In this document: one piece after another, positions 1 through 10,813 of the stretch
How positions within the stretch are numbered: position 1 is the first letter of the stretch
How the letters are laid out: each line of letters begins with the position of its first letter
Source of the DNA: Melastoma dodecandrum
Lineage: Eukaryota; Streptophyta; Magnoliopsida; Myrtales; Melastomataceae
DNA length: 64,000 nt
Direction of reading: 5' to 3'
NCBI GenBank assembly: GCA_029817715.1
Contig: JARUPY010000539.1
Span: 1,091,501-1,155,500, forward strand
Position numbers and translations under genes: made by a program
Notes under the pieces: model-generated
Seen by the model: only the letters and a program-made list of their open reading frames with translations
What the model was told of the DNA's origin: nothing
Database searches by the model: none

Positions 1-265
1 AGCACACTCTTTCCCGCCTGAACTTGATCTTGTGAGGCAACTCTGCACACGACTCAGTGCGGGTGGAATTCACAATCGGGACCAAAGACTTCTCCTTTGA
101 GAGTTCGAGTGTACGACGATATCCTGTTGATGACGTCCTTGGCATGGTCTTCGGCACAGTCTTAACGCGATGTCGTGGAATGCAATCCATACAGTAATCC
201 TCGGACTTGTCGCAGTGTCTGCAGTCAACCGCAGCCATGAAGGGAGGAGGCGGCTCATCCGAGGG
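1..265. other. Unassigned sequence left of the eEF1A fragment
   Basis: I recognise no gene here. The sequence is balanced in composition, with no long open frame and no repeat structure. It directly abuts the displaced eEF1A fragment, so it may belong to whatever rearrangement brought that fragment in. The source cannot be told from this window. Confidence 0.3.
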
Positions 266-436
266 GACTGGTGTCCTCAAGCCTGGTATGGTTGTTACCT
301 TTGGCCCATCTGGACTGACCACTGAAGTTAAGTCTGTTGAGATGCACCATGAGGCCCTCCAGGAGGCTCTCCCTGGTGACAATGTTGGCTTCAACGTCAA
401 GAACGTTGCCGTGAAGGATCTCAAGCGTGGTTTTGT
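266..436 (+). pseudogene. Displaced 171-bp fragment of eEF1A coding exon 2
   Basis: This stretch repeats positions 5233-5403 of the intact eEF1A gene. I count two mismatches over 171 bp (gtg/gta near 410 and ttt/ttc near 434). It encodes the start of eEF1A domain 2, from [14 protein letters not shown] to KDLKRGF, and has neither start nor stop of its own. At its right edge it runs directly into the NOC2-like exon, which lies on the opposite strand. The near identity implies a recent copy or ongoing gene conversion. It has no intron to show whether it came through RNA. An in-frame antisense ORF crosses the junction, but that is a by-product of the join. Confidence 0.9.
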
Positions 437-3190
437 AGGAATCCGTTACTTGATGTAGTAGGAAAATGGTACTTCGCAGGTAAGATTTTACCAGAGGTTG
501 AAGACTCTTCCACTTTGTGGTACTTTTAATATCCATAATAGACTCCTTCTTCCAACTGGAAGATGATATTCCAAATAAGCTGCGGAATATATTATCAGCT
601 TCACGAAGCATGAAGATCAATATTGTTGAAAATGTCTCACTGTTCTGAATCGCGTGAAAAAATGTACTGGAGGACGACTCAGCTGATTTGCTTCCATAAC
701 GGCATGCAGCATGATAACTATTCAGTAGGCACGTAAAGGCTGAGACACTTCTGTGTTCAACAACTTCTTGGCACCGATATTTGATCACAGAAGCTGTTAT
801 GATTTTTGACTCCCTAGTATTTGAATTCTCATCCCCAGGTCCATCAATTTCAGACTCATCATCTTCAGAGAACTGCTGGACATGAAGAATCACAGATTTA
901 TACAGCCAAAACCTACTCAGAGAAACTAGAATGTAACAAAAAAGAGAATAAGTAAACAAAAACTCCAGTACAAATAAATCAAATTTTCATTACTACACAA
1001 ATACAATCAGATGAAGTGTCCTATATCAGGGTAATGACGCTGGAAAAACGTGACTACATTATAGTAGAAGGCCATCAAAATTATTGACATCACAAATAGC
1101 CATTTGACAAACTTACATGCACTTTTGGATTATGAAAATAAAGCTGAAATATGGACATATAATCAATAATGCCCATGCTTGCATGGTGGAAAGGCAAGGA
1201 AGAAATCTAAATTTGTTCAGTAGTCAAATATTTCTTCAGATATGGAGAAAAAACAGTGAAGTAGATGTACCAAATAGAAAATTGAAAAAACAAACAGCAT
1301 CCAAGGGTTAGCAGTAACGCTAAATTTTGCCCCACCCTAAGAAGCAACAAATTCAATATGGATGCTGAGTCATGCAGGTAATACAATGAATGAATCTGTC
1401 CTGCTAAAAAATCCCCTTCAAGTGTTTCACCTCATCTCCCAATTGAATTTTGTCACTTTGTACTTTCCTTACTGTTTATACTGCGAACTACGAGCACATA
1501 ATACACATAGAGGACTTGCCGCTTTATCAGCAAAAGTACGAGAAGTAAGAAATCACAAAAATCCTTTTATCTAGAAAAAATCAGAAATCCTTGGAGCACA
1601 GGACATGAAAAAAGATTATAGTAAGCAATTAAATGTTCTTATAGTAGCATATGAACAATCCGAAATCGTCAGGATAACTCACATAATCTTTGTTGCTCCC
1701 TCGAAAAGCACCTCTCTCTTCCAAGAACTTACAAAAAGCTGGATCCTAAAGACATGGTTGTTACCAAAGCAAGAAAAGAATTATGATCACGAGAGACAGG
1801 TGCATAACTAGATTCCATGAGAAGAAGACGAAGAATGGCCCATGGCAACCACCTTTATCTCACTGGTGACTATTAGGAGGTGCAGACCAACAACAAACTC
1901 ACAGAAAATTCATGCAAATATCACCCCCTTGGCAGAAAGCGGCTCATACTTATTACAGATTATTTCCACAAGGAAGCATGAATTATTGGGGCTGATTTAT
2001 CTACCTTTTCCTTTAATTTCTTTAACCGTTTCTGTTTCTTTGCAAGCTCGATGTCAGGCTCCTTATCGGGCGAGGAAACGGCAGCATCCTTTCCACCATC
2101 TGCATAATAACATTGTCAACGAAGAACTACGATGAGTAGTCTCATATAGCTCAATATAGTGTAAAGGTAGACAGACCTTCTAGAAAAATCCCATTGCCAT
2201 TGCTAGCATTCTCAATATTTTCCGAATCCTGCTGAAGAAGCTAAAGCATATAAATACACAATCATGGTAGCTAAAGTATACATAACTTGAAAAGAGAAGG
2301 CAGCTGAAACCTCTGAAAGATAACCATCGCTGTCTGTGTCGTCTCCGCTCAAATCACGGCCATCTTCTCCAAGTAATGCATCGAGAGAAATGTCTTCAAC
2401 TCCATCAGAAAATGGGTTCCTAAGAAAAGAAGTTTAAAATAAAATGCGCAGGGCGAAACCAAAGGAAATGCTTATCAAGAAAATCAGCAGCGCTTCTTCG
2501 CTCGAAAGGAGCTAAACCACATTTACCGAAGCAAAACCTCCATGACGCGCTGGAGTGAAGAAAAACAATTCGTGAAATAGTCACAACGGTACCTTTCTAG
2601 GATAGTATCCTTGTTATCATCATCATGATCATCGGTTGCATTCCGAGCTCCCCCTGAAAGTACAAACAAAATAAAATTAGATGAACAGGGCCAGTTCGAA
2701 GGCGATGAAGCAACAGAATATGCAATGATTTCAAGACTACAGAATGGACACGGGTCCGTCTCATGCATACGATACACTACCTGTTCAAAGGCGATGAAGC
2801 AACAAAATGCAATGATTTCAAGACTACAGAACGAATCACGGGTCCGCGAAAGCAAGATGGCTGAAATTTAACGAGCCAAGTTATTCTCCCTATTGCATAC
2901 TTAAACATACGGAGCTCAATTGGGAATACTATCACATTGCCTGATTCTGTTCCATCCAATACCCATTAATGCAAAACATATGATCGCACCGAACGCTCGA
3001 ATTCAACAAAAGAGACACAAACATGTAAACGCAACAACACTCGCAGCCGCAGCACCACTAAACAGCACCGTATCTTACTTTTGGAAACCTTTTTCTTGAA
3101 AACAGCGGCGTTAATCTTCCTCTTCTTCCTCAGCACTGACTGCAGATTCTTCTTCGCGAACTTCCTCGACTTCTTCCCCAACTTTCCCAT
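437..3190 (-). pseudogene. NOC2: Truncated NOC2-like nucleolar complex gene (5' exons only)
   Basis: NOC2 family proteins act in the nucleolus in pre-60S ribosome maturation. The start at 3190 gives MGKLGKKSRKFAKKNLQSV, the family's basic N-terminus. Exons that can be read: 3190-3079; 2653-2594; about 2420-2330 (EDISLDALL then an acidic DDTDSDGYLSE stretch); about 2233-2163; about 2102-1997 (IELAKKQKRLKKLKEK); and about 872-437 ([48 protein letters not shown]). The segment usually found between KLKEK and FSEDDE was not located, so an internal loss is possible. The coding sequence stops dead at VTDS, where eEF1A sequence begins. The large C-terminal Noc2 domain is absent from the window. It is called a pseudogene because no alternative 3' end is visible. 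It shares a promoter region with eEF1A. Confidence 0.8.
2694..2847. repeat. Direct duplication of about 65 bp in a NOC2-like intron
   Basis: Positions 2694-2758 and 2782-2847 are near-identical: both run from gttc-aaggcgatgaagcaac through gatttcaagactacaga to cacgggtccg, with a few substitutions and small indels. They lie in the first intron of the NOC2-like gene. This looks like a simple local duplication. Confidence 0.75.
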
Positions 3191-3468
3191 ACTAACTCGT
3201 CCAAAATCGAAAACTATCAACCGTTTCGGCAGAAAGCGGAATCGACGATCGCAATCAACGTTCGGAAGACGCCGTTAGGGCAGAAATCCGGGAAGACAGT
3301 CCGCGAGGGGCGGAGCGTGGTGCCGACGTGTAAATTCTGTTCCGAAAATCTCCCTCCGCCGCGGAGCGGCCGTCAGCTGTGCAAACATTCAAGGCGGTCA
3401 CCAGCCAGCCTCATGCCTCATTGTCAACCGTCCAATTTTAATCTGACGGTGCAAAAACAGCCACTAGC

Positions 3469-3484
3469 AAAACCCTAGGGTTTT
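3469..3484. promoter_or_regulatory. Palindromic double telo-box in divergent NOC2/eEF1A promoter
   Basis: AAAACCCTAGGGTTTT is a perfect 16-bp palindrome. It presents the telo-box core AAACCCTA on both strands. Telo-boxes are established promoter elements of plant translation and ribosome-biogenesis genes, including eEF1A. The site lies between the NOC2-like start (3190, minus) and the eEF1A TATA box (3649, plus), so one element could serve both directions. Confidence 0.7.
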
Positions 3485-3626
3485 TAAGAGCTGAGGACTG
3501 GGTCGTCATTTCATGCTGTTGCTGGGAATTAATCGTCATTTCACGAGGGGTAACATTGTTGCTGAAACGTGGTGGATCTTAAGCCTTTGGATTGGGGAGC
3601 GGGGGCATCATCCGACGGTGGAGAAG

Positions 3627-3656
3627 AAACCCTAGCCCGGGTGGGGTGTATAAAAA
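3627..3656 (+). promoter_or_regulatory. eEF1A core promoter: telo-box and TATA box
   Basis: A second telo-box (AAACCCTA, 3627-3634) is followed by TATAAAAA at 3649-3656. Transcription should therefore start near 3680. The non-coding first exon ends at a donor at 3746. Confidence 0.7.
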
Positions 3657-3745
3657 CAAGCCGATCGCCAATCTTTCCACCCCCCCCCCCCGGGACTTGT
3701 GCGACAGCAGCAGCCTCTCTCTATCTTCTTTCTCCTTGCGTTTAG

Positions 3746-4364
3746 GTAACGCTGGACGATGCCGCCCTTCTTCCTCTTTCTCTCGTGTTTTCTCGTTCCT
3801 CGATAGTTTCTTGCTTCGTTTGTGACCCTGTTGGTGATCTGCGGCTGTCGAATTGTTGGTTTCATTCGGTTTATTAGATCCATTTTCGTTCTTTCAGCTC
3901 ATTCTCGTCGAATGCTTCTTGCTTTGTGAAGGCGGTTGTGTTTTTGATCTTCTATTTGATGAGTAGGACATTTCTGTGTGATTTGTCTGATCTGGAACCG
4001 CAAGTGGTCGGTACTTGTCGTCTGGATCCTCCGGCTGTAGTTTCTTGCTTAGATCTGGCATGCATACACAGATCTGTTGAATTATGTGATGTTTTCCCTT
4101 AAGATGAATGAATTTGTTTAGGGAGAAGCGGTTGTTGTACCTCTTGTTGTTTAGCAGAATCTTCAATTGTTCGGCATGTTTATATGTTTATTGAGTCATT
4201 CTTTTCAAATGAAATCTCGATCTGCTTGGCTGGTTTGTTGGTATAGTTTCTCGGTGTTTGTGGTATTTGGTTTGAGTTTGAGCCCTATCAGTCACTCTTT
4301 ATTTTGGATGAATGTGCCTGTTGTCCATAAGGGAACTAATCATGACTGGTTGTTCTGTTTTCAG
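3746..4364 (+). other. eEF1A 5' leader intron
   Basis: A GT donor at 3746 (tttag|gtaac) and an AG acceptor ending at 4364 (gttttcag) enclose a T-rich intron of about 619 bp, 15 bp upstream of the start codon. A leader intron in this position is characteristic of plant eEF1A genes and is known to enhance their expression. Confidence 0.8.
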
Positions 4365-4379
4365 AGTCACTATTTCACT

Positions 4380-5809
4380 ATGGGTAAGGAGAAGGTTCAT
4401 ATCAACATTGTCGTCATTGGCCATGTCGACTCTGGCAAATCAACCACGACTGGCCACTTGATCTACAAGCTTGGAGGTATTGACAAGCGTGTGATTGAGA
4501 GGTTTGAGAAGGAAGCTGCTGAAATGAACAAGAGGTCATTCAAGTATGCTTGGGTCCTTGACAAGCTGAAGGCCGAGCGTGAGCGTGGTATCACTATTGA
4601 TATTGCTCTCTGGAAGTTTGAGACCACCAAGTACTACTGCACTGTCATTGATGCCCCCGGACATCGTGACTTTATCAAGAACATGATTACCGGAACCTCT
4701 CAGGCTGACTGTGCTGTCCTCATCATTGACTCTACCACTGGTGGTTTCGAGGCCGGTATCTCCAAAGATGGCCAGACCCGTGAGCATGCTCTGCTTGCGT
4801 TCACCCTTGGTGTTAAGCAGATGATTTGCTGCTGTAACAAGGTACTTTTGTGTTTGGTTTGTGATATCTTTTTCCCGTTAATTGGTTTATATTTTGCCAA
4901 TGTGGGTGTATTGTTTTGTTTGAACAGATGGATGCCACCACCCCAAAGTACTCCAAGGCTCGGTATGATGAAATTGTGAAGGAAGTCTCTTCTTACTTGA
5001 AGAAGGTTGGCTACAACCCGGAGAAGATTCCTTTCGTGCCCATCTCTGGATTTGAGGGTGACAACATGATTGAGAGGTCCACCAACCTCGACTGGTACAA
5101 GGGTCCAACTCTTCTTGAGGCGTTGGACTTGATCCTGGAGCCCAAGAGGCCTTCGGACAAGCCTCTCCGTCTTCCTCTGCAGGACGTGTACAAGATTGGT
5201 GGCATTGGAACTGTCCCTGTCGGTCGTGTTGAGACTGGTGTCCTCAAGCCTGGTATGGTTGTTACCTTTGGCCCATCTGGACTGACCACTGAAGTTAAGT
5301 CTGTTGAGATGCACCATGAGGCCCTCCAGGAGGCTCTCCCTGGTGACAATGTTGGCTTCAACGTCAAGAACGTTGCCGTAAAGGATCTCAAGCGTGGTTT
5401 CGTTGCCTCCAACTCCAAGGATGACCCTGCCAAGGAGGCAGCCAACTTCACCTCCCAGGTTATCATCATGAACCACCCAGGCCAGATTGGCAATGGCTAT
5501 GCCCCAGTCCTCGACTGCCACACCTCCCACATTGCCGTGAAATTTGCCGAGTTGTTGACCAAGATCGACAGACGATCTGGCAAGGAGCTCGAGAAGGAGC
5601 CCAAGTTCTTGAAGAACGGTGATGCTGGTATGGTGAAGATGCTTCCCACCAAGCCCATGGTCGTGGAGACCTTCTCAGAGTACCCTCCGCTGGGGCGTTT
5701 CGCCGTCAGGGACATGCGCCAGACGGTCGCTGTCGGTGTGATCAAGAGCGTGGAGAAGAAGGACCCATCTGGAGCCAAGGTCACCAAGTCCGCTGCCAAG
5801 AAGAAATGA
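4380..5809 (+). CDS. EF1A: Elongation factor 1-alpha (eEF1A)
   Basis: GTP-dependent factor that brings aminoacyl-tRNA to the ribosomal A site in the cytosol. Coding exons 4380-4841 and 4928-5809 give 447 residues, the usual plant length. The GTPase motifs are complete: GHVDSGKST (residues 14-22), DAPGHRD (about 91-97), NKMD (split by the intron after NK) and the SGFEGD region. Domain 2 starts near [15 protein letters not shown] and domain 3 near [12 protein letters not shown]. The protein ends in the basic tail SAAKKK. The single coding intron at 4842-4927 sits at the conserved plant position. The promoter has telo-boxes, a TATA box and a leader intron, all fitting strong constitutive expression. 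The 3' UTR probably extends to about 6060. Part of exon 2 is duplicated at 266-436. Confidence 0.97.
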
Positions 5810-6369
5810 GCGACTACAGCTGGAGCGTGAGCAAGAGAGTCTTCTTGAGCTTGTCTTTTATCAAGGGTAGTAATTGTCGGTTCGAGGGAGGTTGAAGGTC
5901 GGCTGTTTTTGGTTAGGCATCTGGATTGCCTCTGCTGGGACAATCGTTAGTTTTTGTCATTTTTAAACCTTTTTTTTTCACTCTTTACTTGTTGGGACCT
6001 GGAATTCGTCATGAATTTTGTTTTGTTTCTTATATTATGATTAGTGGTACTGAAATTTTCATTGCTATTCTCGTTGGGGGAGGTACCGTTACGATGCTCG
6101 CTAAATTCAAATCCTAGTCAAATGAATTGTAATAATATGGATGGATGAGTGGGAAATATATTATATTTCGGACCATGGAATGAAATTGATCGATGGAGAT
6201 CAAAGCTTTTGAGCTTGGGCCGAGGCCCGAATTTGATACGACGATGCATCTCCTCCAACTCGGGAAGTAAACCTTTCCAGGAACTCACCCAAACCTCCGT
6301 TCCACTCCAGCAAACTGCGGCCGCGACGACGACGACGACATCCCCTTGGGACTCCTCCTCGCCCTGAAC

Positions 6370-7355
6370 ATGGTACGTCGGTCTTAGCCCTCGTCATCCC
6401 CTTGGTCTTTCTTATGCTTGATTTGATTCGTGATTGCCGTGTCGGTTCAATCCAATTATAGAGATGTTGAAATCGAGCGATTGCTGGAATTGCTTTTCTC
6501 TGTGACCACTGAATCTTAGGTTACGATGATGTCGGACCGAGAGTAATCCAACGGTTCTGATGCGGCTCCTTGGCTTGCTTTCGTGGCCGGCAGAGGGGTC
6601 GTAGTCTTTACTTGGAGCGTAATGACGAGGCTGGATTTGTGTCGTTGTTGATGATGATCTTTCAATGTGTTAAATTCCATGCTTTGACGATTGATCTGAT
6701 TTTTTTTTTTAATTCAGGCAACGCCTTTACTGGCTGGGCTTGCTGTAGCGGCTGCCGCACTAGCTGGTAGATATGGAATCCAGGCTTGGCAAGCATTCAA
6801 GACGAGACCGCCTAAACCTCGCAGATTCTATGAAGGTGGTTTTCAACCCAAGATGACTAGAAGGGAAGCTGCTCTTATTTTGGGCATCAGGTAGTAGTAG
6901 CATTTACCTCACAGAGGTGTCGACACCTTCTATGCCAGTTCTCTAGTTTTTTAACAAAATTCTCCTTGCTCAATGGTGTCTAGATTGATTGCCTCATTGT
7001 ACAATTAGAAGAAGGGAGATCATAACACTTGATTCTGCCACTCCAGCCCGGTCTATAGGTCATTTTTTCTCTGGTCAATGGGTCCGGGTCATCTGAGTCT
7101 ATTGCTACATATTTGCGAAATTTGCGGCAGACCTTTACATTTCGATGATTGTGGTATCCAGAAACGGGCTGATTTTAAAATGTTGGCCATGGCTACAGGG
7201 AGAATGCACCTGCGGACAAGGTAAAGGAAGCACACAGAAAAGTCATGGTTGCTAATCACCCGGACGCCGGTGGGAGTCACTACCTTGCCTCTAAGATTAA
7301 TGAAGCTAAGGACGTGATGCTAGGAAAAACACAGGGAGGCAGCTCCGCATTTTGA
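6370..7355 (+). CDS. TIM14: TIM14/PAM18 J-protein of the mitochondrial import motor
   Basis: J-domain co-chaperone of the presequence translocase motor. It sits in the mitochondrial inner membrane and stimulates mtHsp70 on the matrix side. Exons 6370-6372, 6718-6890 and 7199-7355 total 333 nt, giving 110 residues. The N-terminus ATPLLAGLAVAAAALAGRY is the membrane segment. It is followed by GGFQPKMTRREAALILGIR and the J-domain with its HPD tripeptide (ANHPDAGGSHYLASKINEAK). Unusually, the first coding exon contributes only the ATG: the donor gtacgt follows it at once. No downstream ATG before the membrane segment could replace it. Length and motifs match the plant TIM14 family closely. Confidence 0.93.
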
Positions 7356-8689
7356 TTCCGTCAAGGACATCTAACCTTTTGTCAATTGAGTCATATAATC
7401 CCCCCCCCCCCCCAAGATAACTGCTCCATTCAGATAGCCACCCCTGGAATTACCGATCTTCCTACAGTTATTGGTATGGATTTCACACCCCTCTATGCAT
7501 TCATTTTGAGTGCCCACAAAGTTCATTCGGTCAAGATAAGCAGACCCTGCTCGGCGTCCTTGGGAACTTTCTTTATCCCTTGTCAATCTCATTGGCATCA
7601 TCTCCATGAATGATAGCATCTTAAGGAGGATGTCATGAGCCTATTTAATCGAATGCCGAAGCAGGAAATCTTCGCATATGATTTGTGTTGTGTGGGAATT
7701 TTGCTGGCTCTGGCTGGTCCTTTTACCATTGAAAACTAGCAAGGAATAGACAAACGGTGTTACAACCATTGTAAATACCCCAAATTATCCTCAGCTCTTA
7801 CAAATGACGTGCTGGTTTCCATGTATCCTGCGAAGAGGGAACAGTGAAGTTCGGCTTGGACGTCGTGGGGCTGACTCGAGGTCCGACGTGCTGGGCCTCG
7901 TCATGAAAGATGGTCATAGTAGCTTCACCTCGAACAAATGACCGTAGTTTCAACAACTTTTTATATCATTTACGCAACTCTTCAATATCAATATTCAAAT
8001 AACAGCATTGCTGCATATATCATTGGGGTTTGACAGGCACATATCCTTGAGGTTCAACGCAAGCAAATGCAGATCACTGTCCGCCGAGATAGTGAGTTTT
8101 TGAAATATGCCCGAAGTTCCGTGATCTTCTCAAGCTCGAAGATCCACCAGTGTCGTCATTGTCCTTGTTTGCATCTGAACTTAATAATGCCTCGAGTTCA
8201 CCCTTCAGCTTCTCGACGACTTTTTTCTTCTCCTCCTCGAAATGTGCTTTACTTCCGACGGCATCACCTGGACTGTCTCAACTGTGAAGGGAGGCCTCTA
8301 TCGTCCTCGGTCGCCTCGAGGAGGAAGGATATGCATGACAATGATAGTGCTGAAAACATCGCTCCTTACCTTTGGAAAGCACTCGAAGCCTCCGCTGGTC
8401 ATATTCAGCAAGGCCAAAGATGAAACTCTGGAACGCACCATTGCAGCCAACTTGCTAGCGATCGTACCTCCTGGACACGGATGAAATTACTGCCACAAAT
8501 GATACCTGGACACGGCTAAAATGCCAGATGAGTAAGCACATGGTCAACACTCACCCATGGAATGGTAAAAAAAAATGAGTTTTGTGCCAACCGAGGTGAT
8601 CCACCAGAGAAATAGCATTTTTAGCCATGATCATCGTCTTGCATTTTTTTTAATGGATTCAAAAGAAAACAGGACAAGGAAAAGAAGGG

Positions 8690-9060
8690 AAACAACAAGT
8701 GAAAAGATTGAAGGCTAAAAAAGCCCGAATCGGGTCCAACGCCCGTAAAACATTGACATGAGTCCGGAGTCATGCCCGGATAGGGTCCAACACCCGTTAA
8801 CCAAAAGCAAACTTTTGGAGCAAACGTCACCCTTTCGCATGTTTAATGTAAGAGTTAGTAATTAGGAATCCCCGAACCAGCTGTTTCTCTGACTTAACAG
8901 TTTTAAAATAAAAGTCGGTGGCGACTCCGTAATAGTTTACCTAGGATAAACAACAACACTTTTACAAAACGGAGCCATTTTTGGATGGGTGACGGTGACG
9001 AGAGCCGCTGATTGAATCCTCCCCGAATTTCCCAAGCGAGGTCTCACGCAGCCTTTCGCC
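8690..9060 (+). mobile_element. Possible LTR-retrotransposon relict with PBS-like site
   Basis: The segment contains TGGCGACTCC at 8919-8928, preceded by an A-rich stretch (aaaataaaagtcgg). This resembles the LTR/primer-binding-site junction of some plant Ty3/gypsy elements. Upstream, GGGTCCAACRCCCGT-like phrases recur at about 8735 and 8787. I cannot find a second LTR, gag or pol, so this is a weak call on an old fragment. Confidence 0.25.
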
Positions 9061-10413
9061 CGTCGCCTTCAAGGACTGGAGACGGTTGGCGAAACGCCCC
9101 GCAGATCCGTTCGGGAACAAAGGGAGGGATCAATCCGGTGTCCTTCCACAGCATCCGACGCTCGAGTCATGATACCGACTGGATTGGGCCTCAGGGAGCG
9201 GGCCCGGATCCTTTTGTTGCTGGAGCCACAGCGCGCGTGCTAGGCCGGAAGGCGCGCGTACAACCATCATGCTTGATTTACAGCCACTTGTTTCCCTTTC
9301 CTTCCTGCTTGTCCTTTTATTCTCTGCTGATCACAACTTCATTTATTTCTTTATTTATTAGGCATGAGTGCTTTCTTCTGGTATCATCCCTTTTGTTTCT
9401 CATTGAACTTCGTCTTTGGCATTTATTGATGTCTAGTGCAAGCAAAACTAGAAAGCAGCAGTGTTGATTGTGGTGGTGTCTTTTGATTAAATGTCATGTG
9501 GTCCTTGCTCATTGGTTATAAAGCAACCCCATGTGTTATATAAATCCCAACCAATGTCTGTGGCGTCCCTTTCTTCCTAATTGACATTTAATCAGGGGTT
9601 GTATGCCTAATCAACAGTGGTTAATCATAAATTAGGCAATGCGTGGGTCTTTGTTGATGTGAATGTTCTCCTCAATATGAATGCATTGGTTGGGTAATCA
9701 CTGTCTGATTTTAGGGGCAAGGCCTGGGATTTAGGATATTGGTTCCTAAAACCTCTACCCCTCCAATCGGCCACGTGTCATCGACGTCCTGTTGCGTCGG
9801 ACGTTATCCATTTTCCACATTAAAGTCCCATGAATGAGTGAATGGGTGAGAGAGGTTGCATGTGTTTTATCTATCGGTTTTATCCTTATCCGGTTCTCAT
9901 ATTCATGATTGCGTGTAAAATTAGACGGTGCATTTACAGTTCACTGGCGAAGACTCTCTCAGCCGATGTGATGAGTTTGTCTGAATATTATATTGTAATA
10001 GAAAACCATTGACTAAAAAACTAACTGCTAATTTGGGAACTAATTTACTTTGCAAGAACTGGTCTATCCTGATTTTGGGTGACCATAGTTTTGGATAATT
10101 AACCGCCTCAAAAAAACACAAAAAAAACGTGATTCAAATTTGTTGTCCCCCCCAAAACCCAAAATAATAATAATAATATTAATAAGGAATAAAAGAGGCG
10201 CCTCTTATTCATTTTATTGGGCCTTTTAAAAAAAAAATTCACAACTCTGCCATTTGAAGAAAAAACAACAAACACAAAAATCTCAGGCTGCTGACAATGA
10301 AAAGAAATCACTTCTTCCTTGCCTCCCTCCCCCCCTCCCCCACCAACTGCATTATCCTCTCTTCTTCTTCTTCCTCTTCTTCTTCCCTCTGTTTCTCACT
10401 CTCCTCAATACCA

Positions 10414-10445
10414 CCCCCCCCCCCCCCCCAAAAAAAAAAAAAAAA
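10414..10445. repeat. C16-A16 homopolymer pair
   Basis: An uninterrupted run of 16 C is followed directly by 16 A, within a pyrimidine-rich region (CTT repeats at about 10360-10385). It lies upstream of the carrier gene's start codon, probably in promoter or leader DNA. Run lengths may be unreliable if the assembly came from error-prone reads. Confidence 0.8.
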
Positions 10446-10813
10446 CAGAATCATAACCTGACCCACCTTCTCTTCTTCTGTTGGGTCGTCTCCATCATCA
10501 GTGTCGATAAAAACCCAGATACAGAAACTATAAGAAAACGGGAATCTTGGTTCCCTCTTGACTCTTGCATCAACTGTCATCGCAATCAATGTGTACATAT
10601 ATCTCCGTGCCTTCTTATTTGGGTCCGTATGCTTAGGGTTCTGATAGGCTGTTCCAGTTCAATTTCTCGTTGATTCCTCGGGTTTCTTTTTTACGGTATT
10701 CTGAGGGACCTTTTTTGTTGATCGGCCATTTCTGGGGGGTTTTCTTGTTGTTGGGTTTTTGTATCTCGCGGGAAAGATTGGATTTTTTTTTTGGTTAAGG
10801 TTGGTGTTGAGTA

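Larger units (their letters stand above)
7356..10813. other. Gene-poor 3.4-kb stretch between TIM14 and the carrier gene
   Basis: I see no supportable gene. It contains a C14 run near 7401-7414, a possible retroelement relict (8690-9060), G-box-like CACGTG near 9772, and pyrimidine-rich simple sequence at 10320-10445. The last few hundred bases should hold the promoter and 5' UTR of the downstream carrier gene. Short ORFs at 8067-8484 and 9012-9467 show no family resemblance. Confidence 0.5.

Noticed and set aside
255..959. A 234-residue minus-strand ORF crossing the eEF1A fragment
   Set aside because: Its upper half is the real NOC2-like exon, but below 437 it merely reads eEF1A antisense. 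The continuous frame is accidental.
4700..5530. A 276-residue ORF antisense to eEF1A
   Set aside because: Long antisense frames are common opposite strongly codon-biased genes. It has no start context or family likeness, and sense coding explains the sequence.
9012..9467. A 151-residue ORF in the 7.4-10.8 kb gap
   Set aside because: The front half lies in the possible retroelement relict, the rear half is T-rich non-coding-like sequence. No domain is visible.
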